From assembly GCA_051649305.1 (NCBI GenBank), contig JBOFGV010000011.1, forward strand, positions 1 to 40,998: a stretch of 40,998 nt of DNA. Direction: 5' to 3'. The position numbers and the translations under genes are program-made. This DNA is from JADCCX01 sp051649305 (GTDB lineage Bacteria > Pseudomonadota > Alphaproteobacteria > Rhizobiales > Beijerinckiaceae). Below, piece by piece: positions 7,563 to 15,671 of the stretch. The stretch's first letter is position 1. The number at the start of each line of letters is the position of its first letter. The notes beneath the pieces are model-generated. The model saw only the letters and a list, made by a program, of their open reading frames with translations. It did not search any database and was not told the origin of the DNA.

Positions 7563-7585
7563 CGCTTTCGCCGTGTGCGAAAGCG
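7563..7585. terminator. Hairpin behind asd
   Basis: CGCTTTCGC (7563-7571), a 5-base loop and GCGAAAGCG (7577-7585) form a perfect 9-bp stem, 20 bases past the asd stop. No T run follows, so it may protect the mRNA end or terminate weakly. Confidence 0.5.
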
Positions 7586-7727
7586 AAGCTGATCACCCAG
7601 CGTTCACAGAATGGTGAGCCTCGGCCAGATTTCGCTGGAAACTGTTGAGGTTCGGGTCGGTTCCTATAGAGCCGAGAGTAACACTGTGCGGACTGTGGAT
7701 ATTGACCGGCGGTGAGGAGACTATCCT

Positions 7728-8372
7728 ATGTTGCACCGCCGTCGCTTTATCCTGTCTGGGTCTGCCGCAGCAGCTTTTGCTGTTGGTCCGGGCAGCGATG
7801 CCCAGGCGCGCGTCATGCGTCTGCCGTCGGAACTTGCCAACGAGGTGCTTACACTGCCGGGACGTGTTGTGCTGGGCAATCCCAGAGGCGACGCCACGCT
7901 GGTTGAGTTTTTTGATTACAACTGCGGTTTCTGCAAAAAGTCTGCCGCTGATATCAAGCCGTTTCTCGCGGGCGATCCGAACGTGCGCTACATCCTGATC
8001 AACTACGCTGTTCTGGGCGAAGCCTCGATTGAAGCGTCACGCGTGGCGCTGGCTATGACGCTGCAGAAGACGCAGGGTGGCTATCTCGCGCTGCATGAAA
8101 AGCTGTTTCAGTTGCGCGGCAAGGTCGGCGCAAGCCGGGCGGTTGATGTGGCGCTTTCGCTGGGGGCCAACCGCGAGAAACTCATTGCAGATGCCGACAG
8201 CGACAAGGTGACGGATGCCTTGGTAAGGGCCTCGAAGCTGGGCGACAGCCTTGGTCTGGCAGCGACGCCGTCATTCGTCGCCGGGCGCGAGGCCGTTGTG
8301 GGCTATCTCGATATTCCTGCCAAGCGAAAGGCGATGGCCAATCTCAGGCGTTGCGAAGCTGTAACCTGTTAG
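7728..8372 (+). CDS. Exported DsbA-family thiol-disulfide oxidoreductase
   Basis: A 214-residue protein with a thioredoxin-fold active site CGFC (C66-C69) in FFDYNCGFCKKS and a cis-proline in AATPSF (about residue 187). The N-terminus HRRRFILSG followed by a short hydrophobic stretch resembles a twin-arginine signal. It is probably periplasmic, oxidising or isomerising protein disulfides, in the DsbA/BdbD-like group common in Rhizobiales. The GGTGAGGAG ribosome site is strong. It is probably monocistronic; it converges on the LeuD-like gene 14 bases away. Confidence 0.9.
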   Translation: MLHRRRFILSGSAAAAFAVGPGSDAQARVMRLPSELANEVLTLPGRVVLGNPRGDATLVEFFDYNCGFCKKSAADIKPFLAGDPNVRYILINYAVLGEASIEASRVALAMTLQKTQGGYLALHEKLFQLRGKVGASRAVDVALSLGANREKLIADADSDKVTDALVRASKLGDSLGLAATPSFVAGREAVVGYLDIPAKRKAMANLRRCEAVTC

Positions 8373-8386
8373 GGCTTGTTGGCTGC

Positions 8387-9007
8387 TTATTGTTTCGCGG
8401 TATCAAAAACCCATGGAGCACTGACGCGGCGGTTTTCACGGTACGCGGCAATATCAGCGGTGTGGCGCATGGTGAGATCGATGTCATCCCAGCCGTTGAG
8501 CAATTGCAGGCGGCGCACCGGATCAACCGAGAATGGGAAAAGGCTCTCGCCTGCACGCACTGTCTGCGCTTCAAGATCAACAGTCAGATCAGATGTTGCT
8601 GCGGCCTGAAGGCTGGCGAGAAGCGTTTCGCAATCTGCTGCTGAAACAACCGCTGGCAGCAGGCCATTCTTCACCGCGTTGGAAGCAAAGATATCACCGA
8701 ATGACGGGGCAATCACCGCCCGGATGCCATAGTCCCAAAGGGCATAAACCGCAGCCTCACGGGAGGAGCCCGTGCCGAAGTTGCGTCGGCTCACGAAAAT
8801 CTTTGCAGTCGAATAACGCGGCTGGTTGAGCACTTCGCCATCTCTTGGTTTGCCGTCCTCTTCAAAGCGCAGATCGTGCAGCAGATAGCCACCATAGCCC
8901 TGTGCCCGCGAGCGGCTCATGAAACGCGCGGGGATCAATTGATCCGTGTCGACATTCTCAAGGCCGAGAGGACAGGCCACAGCATGCAATGTGGTGAAGC
9001 GCTCCAT
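8387..9007 (-). CDS. LeuD-like small subunit of an aconitase-superfamily hydro-lyase
   Basis: A 206-residue swivel-domain subunit that pairs with the LeuC-like protein encoded just upstream. The family skeleton NVDTDQLIPARF (18-29), APSFGDIF and VDLEAQTVRAGE is present. The substrate-binding loop reads FGTGSSREAAVYAL (about 77-90) where leucine-pathway LeuD has FGCGSSREHAPWAL, so the Cys, His, Pro and Trp are replaced. This suggests a substrate other than isopropylmalate, for example a substituted maleate, as in dimethylmaleate or maleate hydratases. ATG 9007 overlaps the LeuC-like stop by one base. It is the last gene of the long operon. Confidence 0.85.
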   Translation of the reverse strand: MERFTTLHAVACPLGLENVDTDQLIPARFMSRSRAQGYGGYLLHDLRFEEDGKPRDGEVLNQPRYSTAKIFVSRRNFGTGSSREAAVYALWDYGIRAVIAPSFGDIFASNAVKNGLLPAVVSAADCETLLASLQAAATSDLTVDLEAQTVRAGESLFPFSVDPVRRLQLLNGWDDIDLTMRHTADIAAYRENRRVSAPWVFDTAKQ

Positions 9008-10416
9008 CAGGTGCTTGCCTTCAAAGCTGGCAAGTTCCGCACATCGGTCAAGCGGCCTGTCACGGCAGCGGCGGCCACCATGGCGGGGGACATGAGATGC
9101 GTGCGTGCACCAAGACCCTGACGGCCACGAAAGTTGCGATTGGTGGTCGAGGCGCAACGCTCACCCTTCGCCACCTGATCGCCGTTCATGCCCACGCACA
9201 TCGAGCAGCCGGATTCGGCCCATTCCAGACCGGCCTCGATGAACACGCGGTCCAGCCCTTCCGCTTCCGCCGCGCGCTTTACGCCGCTGGAGCCGGGTGA
9301 AATCAAGCCCGGAACTTTTGCCTTGCGGCCACGCAAAACGGCGGCAGCGGCACGCAGGTCTTCCAGCCGCGCATTGGTGCAGGAGCCGATGAAAACGCGG
9401 TCGATGCGAATATCCTGCACAGGCATTTCGGGCGTCAGGCCCATGTAGTCCAGCGCTTCTGAGACATAGGTTTTGCGTGCGGGCTCCAGCCCTTCAGCGC
9501 GCGGGATATTGCCGGTGATGGGCAGGGAATCTTCCGGGCTGGTTCCCCACGTCACGGTGGGAGCGATGGCTGATGCGTCAATCTCGACCGTGTGATCAAA
9601 GCTTGCACCGGCGTCTGTCGCCAGCTGTTTCCATGCTGTGATGGCAGCGTCGAGCGCCTTGCCTTTTGGCGCGAAGGGGCGGTCTTTGACGTAGGCAAAA
9701 GTCGTCTCGTCAGGGGCGACCATGGCGCAGCGCGCGCCTGCCTCAATCGACATGTTGCAAAGGGTCATACGCCCTTCCATCGAAAGGGCCGCAATGGTTG
9801 ATCCCGCGTACTCCACGGCGTGCCCGCGCGCGCCATCCATGCCGATGGTGGCGATGACATGCAGCGCGAGATCCTTCGCCGTGATGTGAGCGCCAAGCGC
9901 GCCGCTGACCCTGATCAACATGCGCCGGGGTTTGCGCTGCCACAATGTCTGGGTCATCAGCACATGCGACACTTCCGATGCGCCGATGCCGAAAGCGAAG
10001 GTGCCAAAGGCCCCGTGTGTGGAGGTGTGGCTGTCTCCGCAAACCACAAGCATGCCCGGCAGTGTCAGGCCTTGCTCGGGACCGATGACGTGCACGATGC
10101 CCTGATCAGCATCCGTGATATCAAAATGCCGGATGCCGTGCTTGCCGGTGTTGGCGCGCAGGCGTTCCACCATGCCGGCCACCTCCGCGTTGCCAATGGA
10201 TGGCCTTCCGCGTGTTGGCACATAATGGTCCGCCGTGCCGAAAGTGAGGGCAGGCTCCGCGACGCTGGCACCGCGCTCATCCAGCTTTCGGAAAGCGTGG
10301 TGCGATCCCTCGTGCACGAAATGCCGGTCCACCCAAAGCAGCGCCTCCCCGTCTTCGCGCACAGCCACGACATGGCTGTCCCATAACTTGTCGAAGAGGG
10401 TGCGGCCTTGATTCAT
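9007..10416 (-). CDS. LeuC-like large subunit of an aconitase-superfamily hydro-lyase
   Basis: A 469-residue catalytic subunit with all three [4Fe-4S] cysteines: GSCTNAR (C346) and SGCSMC (C404, C407). VVCGDSHTSTHGAFG and SMEGRMTLCNM are strongly LeuC-like, and the overall length matches bacterial LeuC (466-470). It dehydrates and rehydrates a hydroxy-diacid. The residues before the cluster read ESGCSMC, where many LeuC proteins have LPGCSMC. The position in a catabolic operon, with no leuA or leuB nearby, argues for a non-leucine role. The start overlaps the stop of the isochorismatase-like gene by four bases. Confidence 0.88.
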   Translation of the reverse strand: MNQGRTLFDKLWDSHVVAVREDGEALLWVDRHFVHEGSHHAFRKLDERGASVAEPALTFGTADHYVPTRGRPSIGNAEVAGMVERLRANTGKHGIRHFDITDADQGIVHVIGPEQGLTLPGMLVVCGDSHTSTHGAFGTFAFGIGASEVSHVLMTQTLWQRKPRRMLIRVSGALGAHITAKDLALHVIATIGMDGARGHAVEYAGSTIAALSMEGRMTLCNMSIEAGARCAMVAPDETTFAYVKDRPFAPKGKALDAAITAWKQLATDAGASFDHTVEIDASAIAPTVTWGTSPEDSLPITGNIPRAEGLEPARKTYVSEALDYMGLTPEMPVQDIRIDRVFIGSCTNARLEDLRAAAAVLRGRKAKVPGLISPGSSGVKRAAEAEGLDRVFIEAGLEWAESGCSMCVGMNGDQVAKGERCASTTNRNFRGRQGLGARTHLMSPAMVAAAAVTGRLTDVRNLPALKAST

Positions 10417-11030
10417 GGCGCTGACTGAACCTCCTGAAGCATGGTGGCGATGGTGGCGATGCGCGCCACCGGCCTCAGAGCGCTGATCGCGGTTTCATGA
10501 GTCTCGACACTGAACGCCGCACAGCCATCTTCCAGCACGGTTACGTCAATGTCGCGCACATGGGCATCGCGCACGGTGGAGGCGACGCCACCGTTGGTGA
10601 CGATGCCGCCAACCAGCAGGCGGTTGACGCCCGCCTTGCGCAGCACCCATTCCAGCCGCGTCATGTAGAAGGCGGAATAGGCGATTTTCTCGATGGCAAT
10701 ATCAACGGGCTGCAGCACATCGACCGTGGTGTTGCCCCATGATCCCGGCGCAAAATCACCTTTCTTAAGGAAAGGCCTGAGCTGCTTCAGATGTGGCGAG
10801 ATGATCGGCTCGCCGCCACGGCCCGGCACCAGTGTGAACTGCATGGCGATTACCAGACCGCCTTTGGCGCGCACAGCCTTGGCCAGTGGCGCAAGCCTTG
10901 CGGGCAGGGCGGCAATCTCCGGTGAAGATTGTCCGCCACGGCCATAAGCGCCCTTGGGATCAAGGAAATCGTTCTGCAGATCGATGGTCAGCAGGGCGGT
11001 GGAATGCATGTCCAGCGGGGTATTGCTCAT
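10413..11030 (-). CDS. Isochorismatase-fold hydrolase lacking the nucleophilic cysteine
   Basis: A protein of about 205 residues with the cysteine-hydrolase fold: LLTIDLQNDFLDP (catalytic Asp near residue 17), EKIAYSAF (Lys near 115) and the conserved GGIVTNGGVASTVRDAHV. In amidases such as nicotinamidase or N-carbamoylsarcosine amidase the cysteine nucleophile stands where this protein has the second Gly of TNGGV (about residue 148). Asp and Lys are kept. True isochorismatases of the PhzD type also lack the cysteine, so hydrolysis without a covalent thiol, or a non-amidase role, is possible. ATG 11030 overlaps the hyuA stop by one base; a GTG at 11033 is an alternative. Confidence 0.85.
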   Translation of the reverse strand: MSNTPLDMHSTALLTIDLQNDFLDPKGAYGRGGQSSPEIAALPARLAPLAKAVRAKGGLVIAMQFTLVPGRGGEPIISPHLKQLRPFLKKGDFAPGSWGNTTVDVLQPVDIAIEKIAYSAFYMTRLEWVLRKAGVNRLLVGGIVTNGGVASTVRDAHVRDIDVTVLEDGCAAFSVETHETAISALRPVARIATIATMLQEVQSAP

Positions 11031-13090
11031 CACAACCGCTCCACAATCAGGTTGCCGTAATCATCCACCCTTGCCGACAGCGAGGGGTCAATCAATGTGG
11101 TTGCGTCACCTTGTTCAAGGATCGCCGGGCCATGGATGACAGCGCCAACCGGCAGGTTCAACCGGTCGTAGATTGTGGTGGTATGCCAGCCATTGTCAAA
11201 CCAGACCTGACGTTGGCCGCGCATGGCTGTCTCGATGCTGGCGTTGGCTGACGGTGCCAGCGCCTTCAGATCAAAGGCAGGACGACGGCCAATGGCTGAT
11301 GTGCGCAGGTTGACGATGCGGACAGCGGTTCCCGGCAGCAGGCGCGAGAAAGCGCGGGCATAGGCGGTTTCAAAGGCGGTGCGAACGTCAGCTTCGGAAA
11401 CTGCCATTTGCTTCTTGTCAAACGCCACAGGCAGTGGCACTGCCACCGTATGCGTCTGCCCTTGATAGTGCATATCAAGCTCAAACTGCACATCGATTTT
11501 GTCCATAGTCAGGCCGGAGGCTGAAACGATCGTATGGGCTTCTGTGCCCGACGCCATCATGCGCGAAGCCAATGTTTGCCCATCCAGACCATCCAGCATC
11601 AGATTGAGGGTCATCACCTGATCGTGGCGGATGTCGGCAATGATACAGCCCAGCGCAGAGGTGATGCCGGGATAGCGCGGCACGAGTGCGCTCTTGAGGC
11701 CAACCTCGTTGATCAGCGCGCCAACATGCAAGGCTCCGCCACCGCCGAAAGGCACTGCAGTGAAACGGGCGGGATCGTGGCCTCGCTCCACGGATACCAG
11801 ACGGATAGCTCCCGCCATGCGGGCATTGGCGACGCGTACGATGGCTTCGGCTGCTGCTTCAGCACCAAGACCAAGCGGTTGGCCAACATGGGTGAGGATG
11901 GCTTGCCTTGCGGCTTCAACATCAAGACGCGCGAGCTTGCCGCCAATTGGCTTTTCGGCATTGATGCGGCCCAGCACGACATTGGCATCGGTCAGCGTGG
12001 GCCTTGTGTTGCCCTGTCCGTAGGCGACTGGTCCGGGACGGGAGCCCGCACTTTCTGGCCCGACAGCCAGCATGCGGCCTGCATCAACATGGGCGATGGA
12101 GCCACCGCCTGCGCCGATGGTGGTGATCTCGATCATCGGTGTGCGGATGACCATGCCGAAGTCGATGGTGGTCTGTGCCGCCAGCGAGGCCGCGCCATCT
12201 GCGACCAGCGAGACATCGAAAGAAGTGCCGCCGAGATCGCCCGTGATAATGTCCGGATAGCCAGCAGCACGCGCAATCGCAGCCGCTGCAATGACGCCTG
12301 CAGCAGGGCCAGAGAGCGCTGTGCGCACCGGGAACTGCCGTGCCGAAGCCGTGGACATCACGCCGCCGTTAGACTGCACAATGTGGAAGGAGCCGAGGAA
12401 GTCGGCACTCTCCAAGGCATCTTCCAGCTTTGTAAGATAGCTTGCGACGACCGGTTGCAGATAGGCATTCAGAGCCGTTGTCGATGTGCGCTCAAACTCG
12501 CGAATTTCTGGAAGGAGCTGCGACGAGCAGGCGACATGCGGGTTGGGCCAGATGCGCTTGGCGGCTTCCAGCGCAAGGCGCTCGTTTGCAGGGTTGGCAT
12601 AGGCATTGATGAAGACGATAGCGAGCGCCTGCACGCCTTTTGCCAGCAGGGCGAGGCAGGCGGCCTGCACTTCCGCCACATCAACCGCGCTGCGGATCGT
12701 GCCATCAGCCAGCGTGCGTTCTGTCACTTCAAGGCGGCAATCGCGGGGGGCGACTGGTTCGAAATCGCCCCACAGGCCCCAGGTGTTGTGGCGGTCACGC
12801 CTGCGCATTTCCAGCACATCGCGGAAGCCTTGCGTGGTAATGACGCCAATCTTTGCGCCCTTGCGTTCCAGCAGCGCATTGGTGCCAACCGTCGTGCCGT
12901 GGATGATCGCGCCGAGATCAGCGACTGCACCAAAACTGCTCAGGCCATCGATAAAGCCAGTGGCTTCGTCGCCCCGGTTGGAAGGCACCTTGGCCGTGCG
13001 GAAAGTGCGCGTGGACTCGTCGAAGAAAGCGAGGTCCGTGAAGGTGCCGCCGACATCAACGCCGACGATGGTGTGGAGGTTCTTGCTCAT
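11030..13090 (-). CDS. Hydantoinase/oxoprolinase subunit A (HyuA family)
   Basis: A 686-residue ATP-dependent subunit of the N-methylhydantoinase, 5-oxoprolinase and acetone/acetophenone-carboxylase family. The actin-like ATPase motif GVDVGGTFTDLAFFD is near residue 10, and GDLGGTSFDVSLV, GAGGGSIA and PFGGGGALH follow in the usual order. These enzymes phosphorylate a lactam, imide or ketone to drive ring opening or carboxylation. ATG 13090 fits the family start and overlaps the subunit B stop by four bases. No carboxylase gamma subunit is nearby, so the hydrolytic branch is favoured. The substrate is not identifiable. Confidence 0.9.
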   Translation of the reverse strand: MSKNLHTIVGVDVGGTFTDLAFFDESTRTFRTAKVPSNRGDEATGFIDGLSSFGAVADLGAIIHGTTVGTNALLERKGAKIGVITTQGFRDVLEMRRRDRHNTWGLWGDFEPVAPRDCRLEVTERTLADGTIRSAVDVAEVQAACLALLAKGVQALAIVFINAYANPANERLALEAAKRIWPNPHVACSSQLLPEIREFERTSTTALNAYLQPVVASYLTKLEDALESADFLGSFHIVQSNGGVMSTASARQFPVRTALSGPAAGVIAAAAIARAAGYPDIITGDLGGTSFDVSLVADGAASLAAQTTIDFGMVIRTPMIEITTIGAGGGSIAHVDAGRMLAVGPESAGSRPGPVAYGQGNTRPTLTDANVVLGRINAEKPIGGKLARLDVEAARQAILTHVGQPLGLGAEAAAEAIVRVANARMAGAIRLVSVERGHDPARFTAVPFGGGGALHVGALINEVGLKSALVPRYPGITSALGCIIADIRHDQVMTLNLMLDGLDGQTLASRMMASGTEAHTIVSASGLTMDKIDVQFELDMHYQGQTHTVAVPLPVAFDKKQMAVSEADVRTAFETAYARAFSRLLPGTAVRIVNLRTSAIGRRPAFDLKALAPSANASIETAMRGQRQVWFDNGWHTTTIYDRLNLPVGAVIHGPAILEQGDATTLIDPSLSARVDDYGNLIVERL

Positions 13091-14802
13091 GATACAGCGC
13101 CATCTTTGGAGATTGTGACGCCGTAGATGTTCTGCGCTGCTTCTGCGCTGAGAAAGCCGTTGCAAACATCGCGGGCCACGCTGTCGGGATCACGATCTTG
13201 CGGTTTGCCATAACCACCACCGCCGGGCGTTTCCAATCGCACGCGCTGCCCTTGCTTGATCTGAATACCGGTAATCTTGGAAGCCATCGGTGGCTCCTGC
13301 GGGCCAGTGTCCGTGTCAAAGACAAAGCGGTTGAGCGCAGCAGGCTGACCGCCCGCCACGCCGAAGGGAGCGTAACGTCCACGCTCACCCAACAATGCCA
13401 CACTGGCTCCGCCTTTGGACAGCGCCTCGATTTCATAGACAGCCCCCATGCCGCCACGGTGTTCGCCCGCACCGGCGCTGTCCGCCCGCAAGGCCCATTG
13501 CGTGAACATGACGGGATAGGACGCTTCCAGAATTTCTGCGGGCGGAATGGTCGCTGTGGAGATCGGGTTGTTGGCGTGGTTCAGGCCGTCGGACTCAGGG
13601 TTGCCGCCAAGGCCTCCCCCAAAGAACGAGAACATCACCCAGCGCTCGCCATTGTCGCGAAAGCCTGCGAGCGACAGCGCATTGATGGTGCCGAAGGGGG
13701 CAGCGGTTGCGCGTGCCGGGTCAGCCTTTGCAAGCGCGCCAAACACCACGCCGATCATGCGCAGGATCGTCTCCGTGTAGCCGGCGACTGGGCGGGGCGC
13801 GCTAACGCCCAGAAAGGTCGTGTCAGGAATGTTGAAGGTGATGGGCCGCAGGCAGCCGGCGTTGGCAGGCACGGATGTGAAGACATGTTTCAGCGCCACA
13901 TAGCAGCTGGCGACAGCGGTGGAATAGGCGATGTTGACCGGCCCTTTGCAAGGTGCAGAGGAGCGCGAGAAATCCAGCGTCATGGCATCGCCAGCGATGG
14001 TAAGATCGAGCGCGATCAGCAGCGGCTCATCCACAATGCCGTCATTGTCGAGATAATCCTCAAAGGCATAGATGCCATCGGGCAGGGCTTTGATCTGCGT
14101 GCGCATCAGCGCTTCTGCGCGGTCAGAAGCGGCGTCCAGCGCTTCAGATGCCACGGCGTCACCATAGGAATCGATGAGCGCGTGAAAGCGCTTTTCGCCC
14201 AGATCCAGCGCGTTCAACTGTCCGTTGAGATCGCCCCAGTTGGAGCGCGGCACACGGGTGTTGGCCTGCAGGATATCGACGATATCCTGTTGCAGCACGC
14301 CTGCCTTGAACAGGCGTACAACCGGGATAAGCACGCCTTCCTGAAAGCTCTCGGTCGCCTGCGGATTGTAGCCGCCGGGCACATTGCCGCCGATATCCAG
14401 CCAATGGCCAACAGAAGCCAGCCAGGCATAAAGCTTGCCGTTGCGCATCAGTGGGCGCACGAGGCGGAAGTCATTGAGGTGCGTGCCACCCGCATAGGGA
14501 TCGTTGAAGATAAAGGTATCACCAGCCGAAAGCTCTGCTGACCACTCCGGTCGCGCGGCCACCTTGTCGATCACGGCTTTCACTGCAAAGGCCATGGCGC
14601 CCACAAACACTGGCAGGCCCTTGGCACCCTGCACAAGGGTAGCACCGGTTTCAGCGTGGTAAAGCCCGTGGCAGGCATCCCGCGCTTCCGCGATGATGGG
14701 GTTGAAGGCGGAGCGATAGAGCGTTGCGTCCATCTCGTCGGCGATCTGTTCCAGTCGCCCGATCAGGATGGAGAAGGTGACGGGATCAAGCGTGGCGCTC
14801 AT
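13087..14802 (-). CDS. Hydantoinase/oxoprolinase subunit B (HyuB family)
   Basis: A 571-residue partner of HyuA. Typical stretches are FSILIGRLEQIADEMDATL at the N-terminus, FNDPYAGGTHLNDFRLVRP near residue 98, GHWLDIGGNVPGG, and the C-terminal GGGGYGKPQDRDP. Together with HyuA it makes a two-subunit ATP-dependent amidohydrolase. It overlaps both neighbours by four bases (ATGA). HyuB precedes HyuA here. Confidence 0.92.
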   Translation of the reverse strand: MSATLDPVTFSILIGRLEQIADEMDATLYRSAFNPIIAEARDACHGLYHAETGATLVQGAKGLPVFVGAMAFAVKAVIDKVAARPEWSAELSAGDTFIFNDPYAGGTHLNDFRLVRPLMRNGKLYAWLASVGHWLDIGGNVPGGYNPQATESFQEGVLIPVVRLFKAGVLQQDIVDILQANTRVPRSNWGDLNGQLNALDLGEKRFHALIDSYGDAVASEALDAASDRAEALMRTQIKALPDGIYAFEDYLDNDGIVDEPLLIALDLTIAGDAMTLDFSRSSAPCKGPVNIAYSTAVASCYVALKHVFTSVPANAGCLRPITFNIPDTTFLGVSAPRPVAGYTETILRMIGVVFGALAKADPARATAAPFGTINALSLAGFRDNGERWVMFSFFGGGLGGNPESDGLNHANNPISTATIPPAEILEASYPVMFTQWALRADSAGAGEHRGGMGAVYEIEALSKGGASVALLGERGRYAPFGVAGGQPAALNRFVFDTDTGPQEPPMASKITGIQIKQGQRVRLETPGGGGYGKPQDRDPDSVARDVCNGFLSAEAAQNIYGVTISKDGAVS

Positions 14803-15671
14803 GATGCGTCGCCCTCATAGGTCTTTCCGAGCGCCAACATTTCGGGTGTCCCAATCACGTCATTGAGGCCGTTGAAGTCAAACATGCGGTTCTGGAGAGC
14901 ACTGGTTGCGCCGTCGCGCACAAGGGTTGCGTAGAAATCCTGTGCTGCGTGGGCAATGGCGCGCACGATGCCACCGGGGAAGATCACCAGTGCGAAGCCA
15001 AGCGCTTCCAGAGCGGCTGCGGACTGCATGGGCGTGTGGCCGCCTTCTACCATGTTGGCCATCAGGGGCAGGCGGTTGCCCAGCGTCGAGACGATTGTTT
15101 TCATCTGCTCGGTTGAGCGCGGAGCCTCGACAAACAGCACATCGGCTCCGGCATCGGCATAGAGACCGGCGCGGTTGAGCGCCGCATCAAAGCCTTCCAC
15201 GGCGATGGCATCTGTGCGTGCGATCACCAGTGTTTCGGTTGACTGGCGGGCATCAACGGCGGCCTTGATCTTGCCCGTCATTTCCTGCGCCGAGACCAGA
15301 CGCTTTTCAGCCAGATGACCGCAACGCTTGGGATAACTCTGATCCTCGATCTGGAGGGCCGATGCGCCAGAGCGTTCAAACAGGCGCATTGTGCGCTGCA
15401 TGTTGAGCGCATTGCCGTAGCCGTTGTCGGCGTCTACAATCAGCGGTGTGGGTACGCGGTCACGCACCAGCGCAATGGTTTCAGAAATCTCTATCATCGA
15501 GACCAGACCAATGTCCGGCCTGCCAAGGCGGGTGTAGGCGATGGCAGCGCCCGAAATATAGAGCGCTTCTGCGCCAGCTTGTGTTGCCAGTGTGGCTGTC
15601 AGCGGATCATAGACGCCGGGGGCTAGCAGAATGGGCTTGCGTGCAAGACGTTGTTTCAGCGTTTCAGTCAT
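14799..15671 (-). CDS. Isocitrate lyase/PEP mutase family lyase (methylisocitrate or dimethylmalate lyase type)
   Basis: A 290-residue (beta/alpha)8 enzyme. The metal-binding DADNGYGNA is at residues 80-88 and the catalytic loop KRCGH at 115-119, with the cysteine that marks true lyases rather than mutases. EDQSYPKRCGHL resembles 2-methylisocitrate lyase and 2,3-dimethylmalate lyase. The expected reaction is retro-aldol cleavage of a substituted malate into pyruvate (or another 2-oxo acid) and a carboxylate. Placed with a LeuCD-like hydro-lyase in the same operon, it would use the product of that hydration. It overlaps prpD-like and hyuB by four bases each. Confidence 0.88.
   Translation of the reverse strand: MTETLKQRLARKPILLAPGVYDPLTATLATQAGAEALYISGAAIAYTRLGRPDIGLVSMIEISETIALVRDRVPTPLIVDADNGYGNALNMQRTMRLFERSGASALQIEDQSYPKRCGHLAEKRLVSAQEMTGKIKAAVDARQSTETLVIARTDAIAVEGFDAALNRAGLYADAGADVLFVEAPRSTEQMKTIVSTLGNRLPLMANMVEGGHTPMQSAAALEALGFALVIFPGGIVRAIAHAAQDFYATLVRDGATSALQNRMFDFNGLNDVIGTPEMLALGKTYEGDAS

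Noticed and set aside
8387..10416. Leucine biosynthesis operon (leuCD)
   Set aside because: No leuA or leuB nearby, altered LeuD substrate loop, and full embedding in a catabolic operon with a GntR regulator.
11534..13126. 530-codon frame antisense to hyuA
   Set aside because: The long open frame is the shadow of a GC-skewed coding strand; composition is Cys/Arg/His-rich and the opposite strand is a complete, recognisable HyuA.
13198..14541. 447-codon frame antisense to hyuB
   Set aside because: Same reason: no motif, while the other strand encodes intact HyuB.
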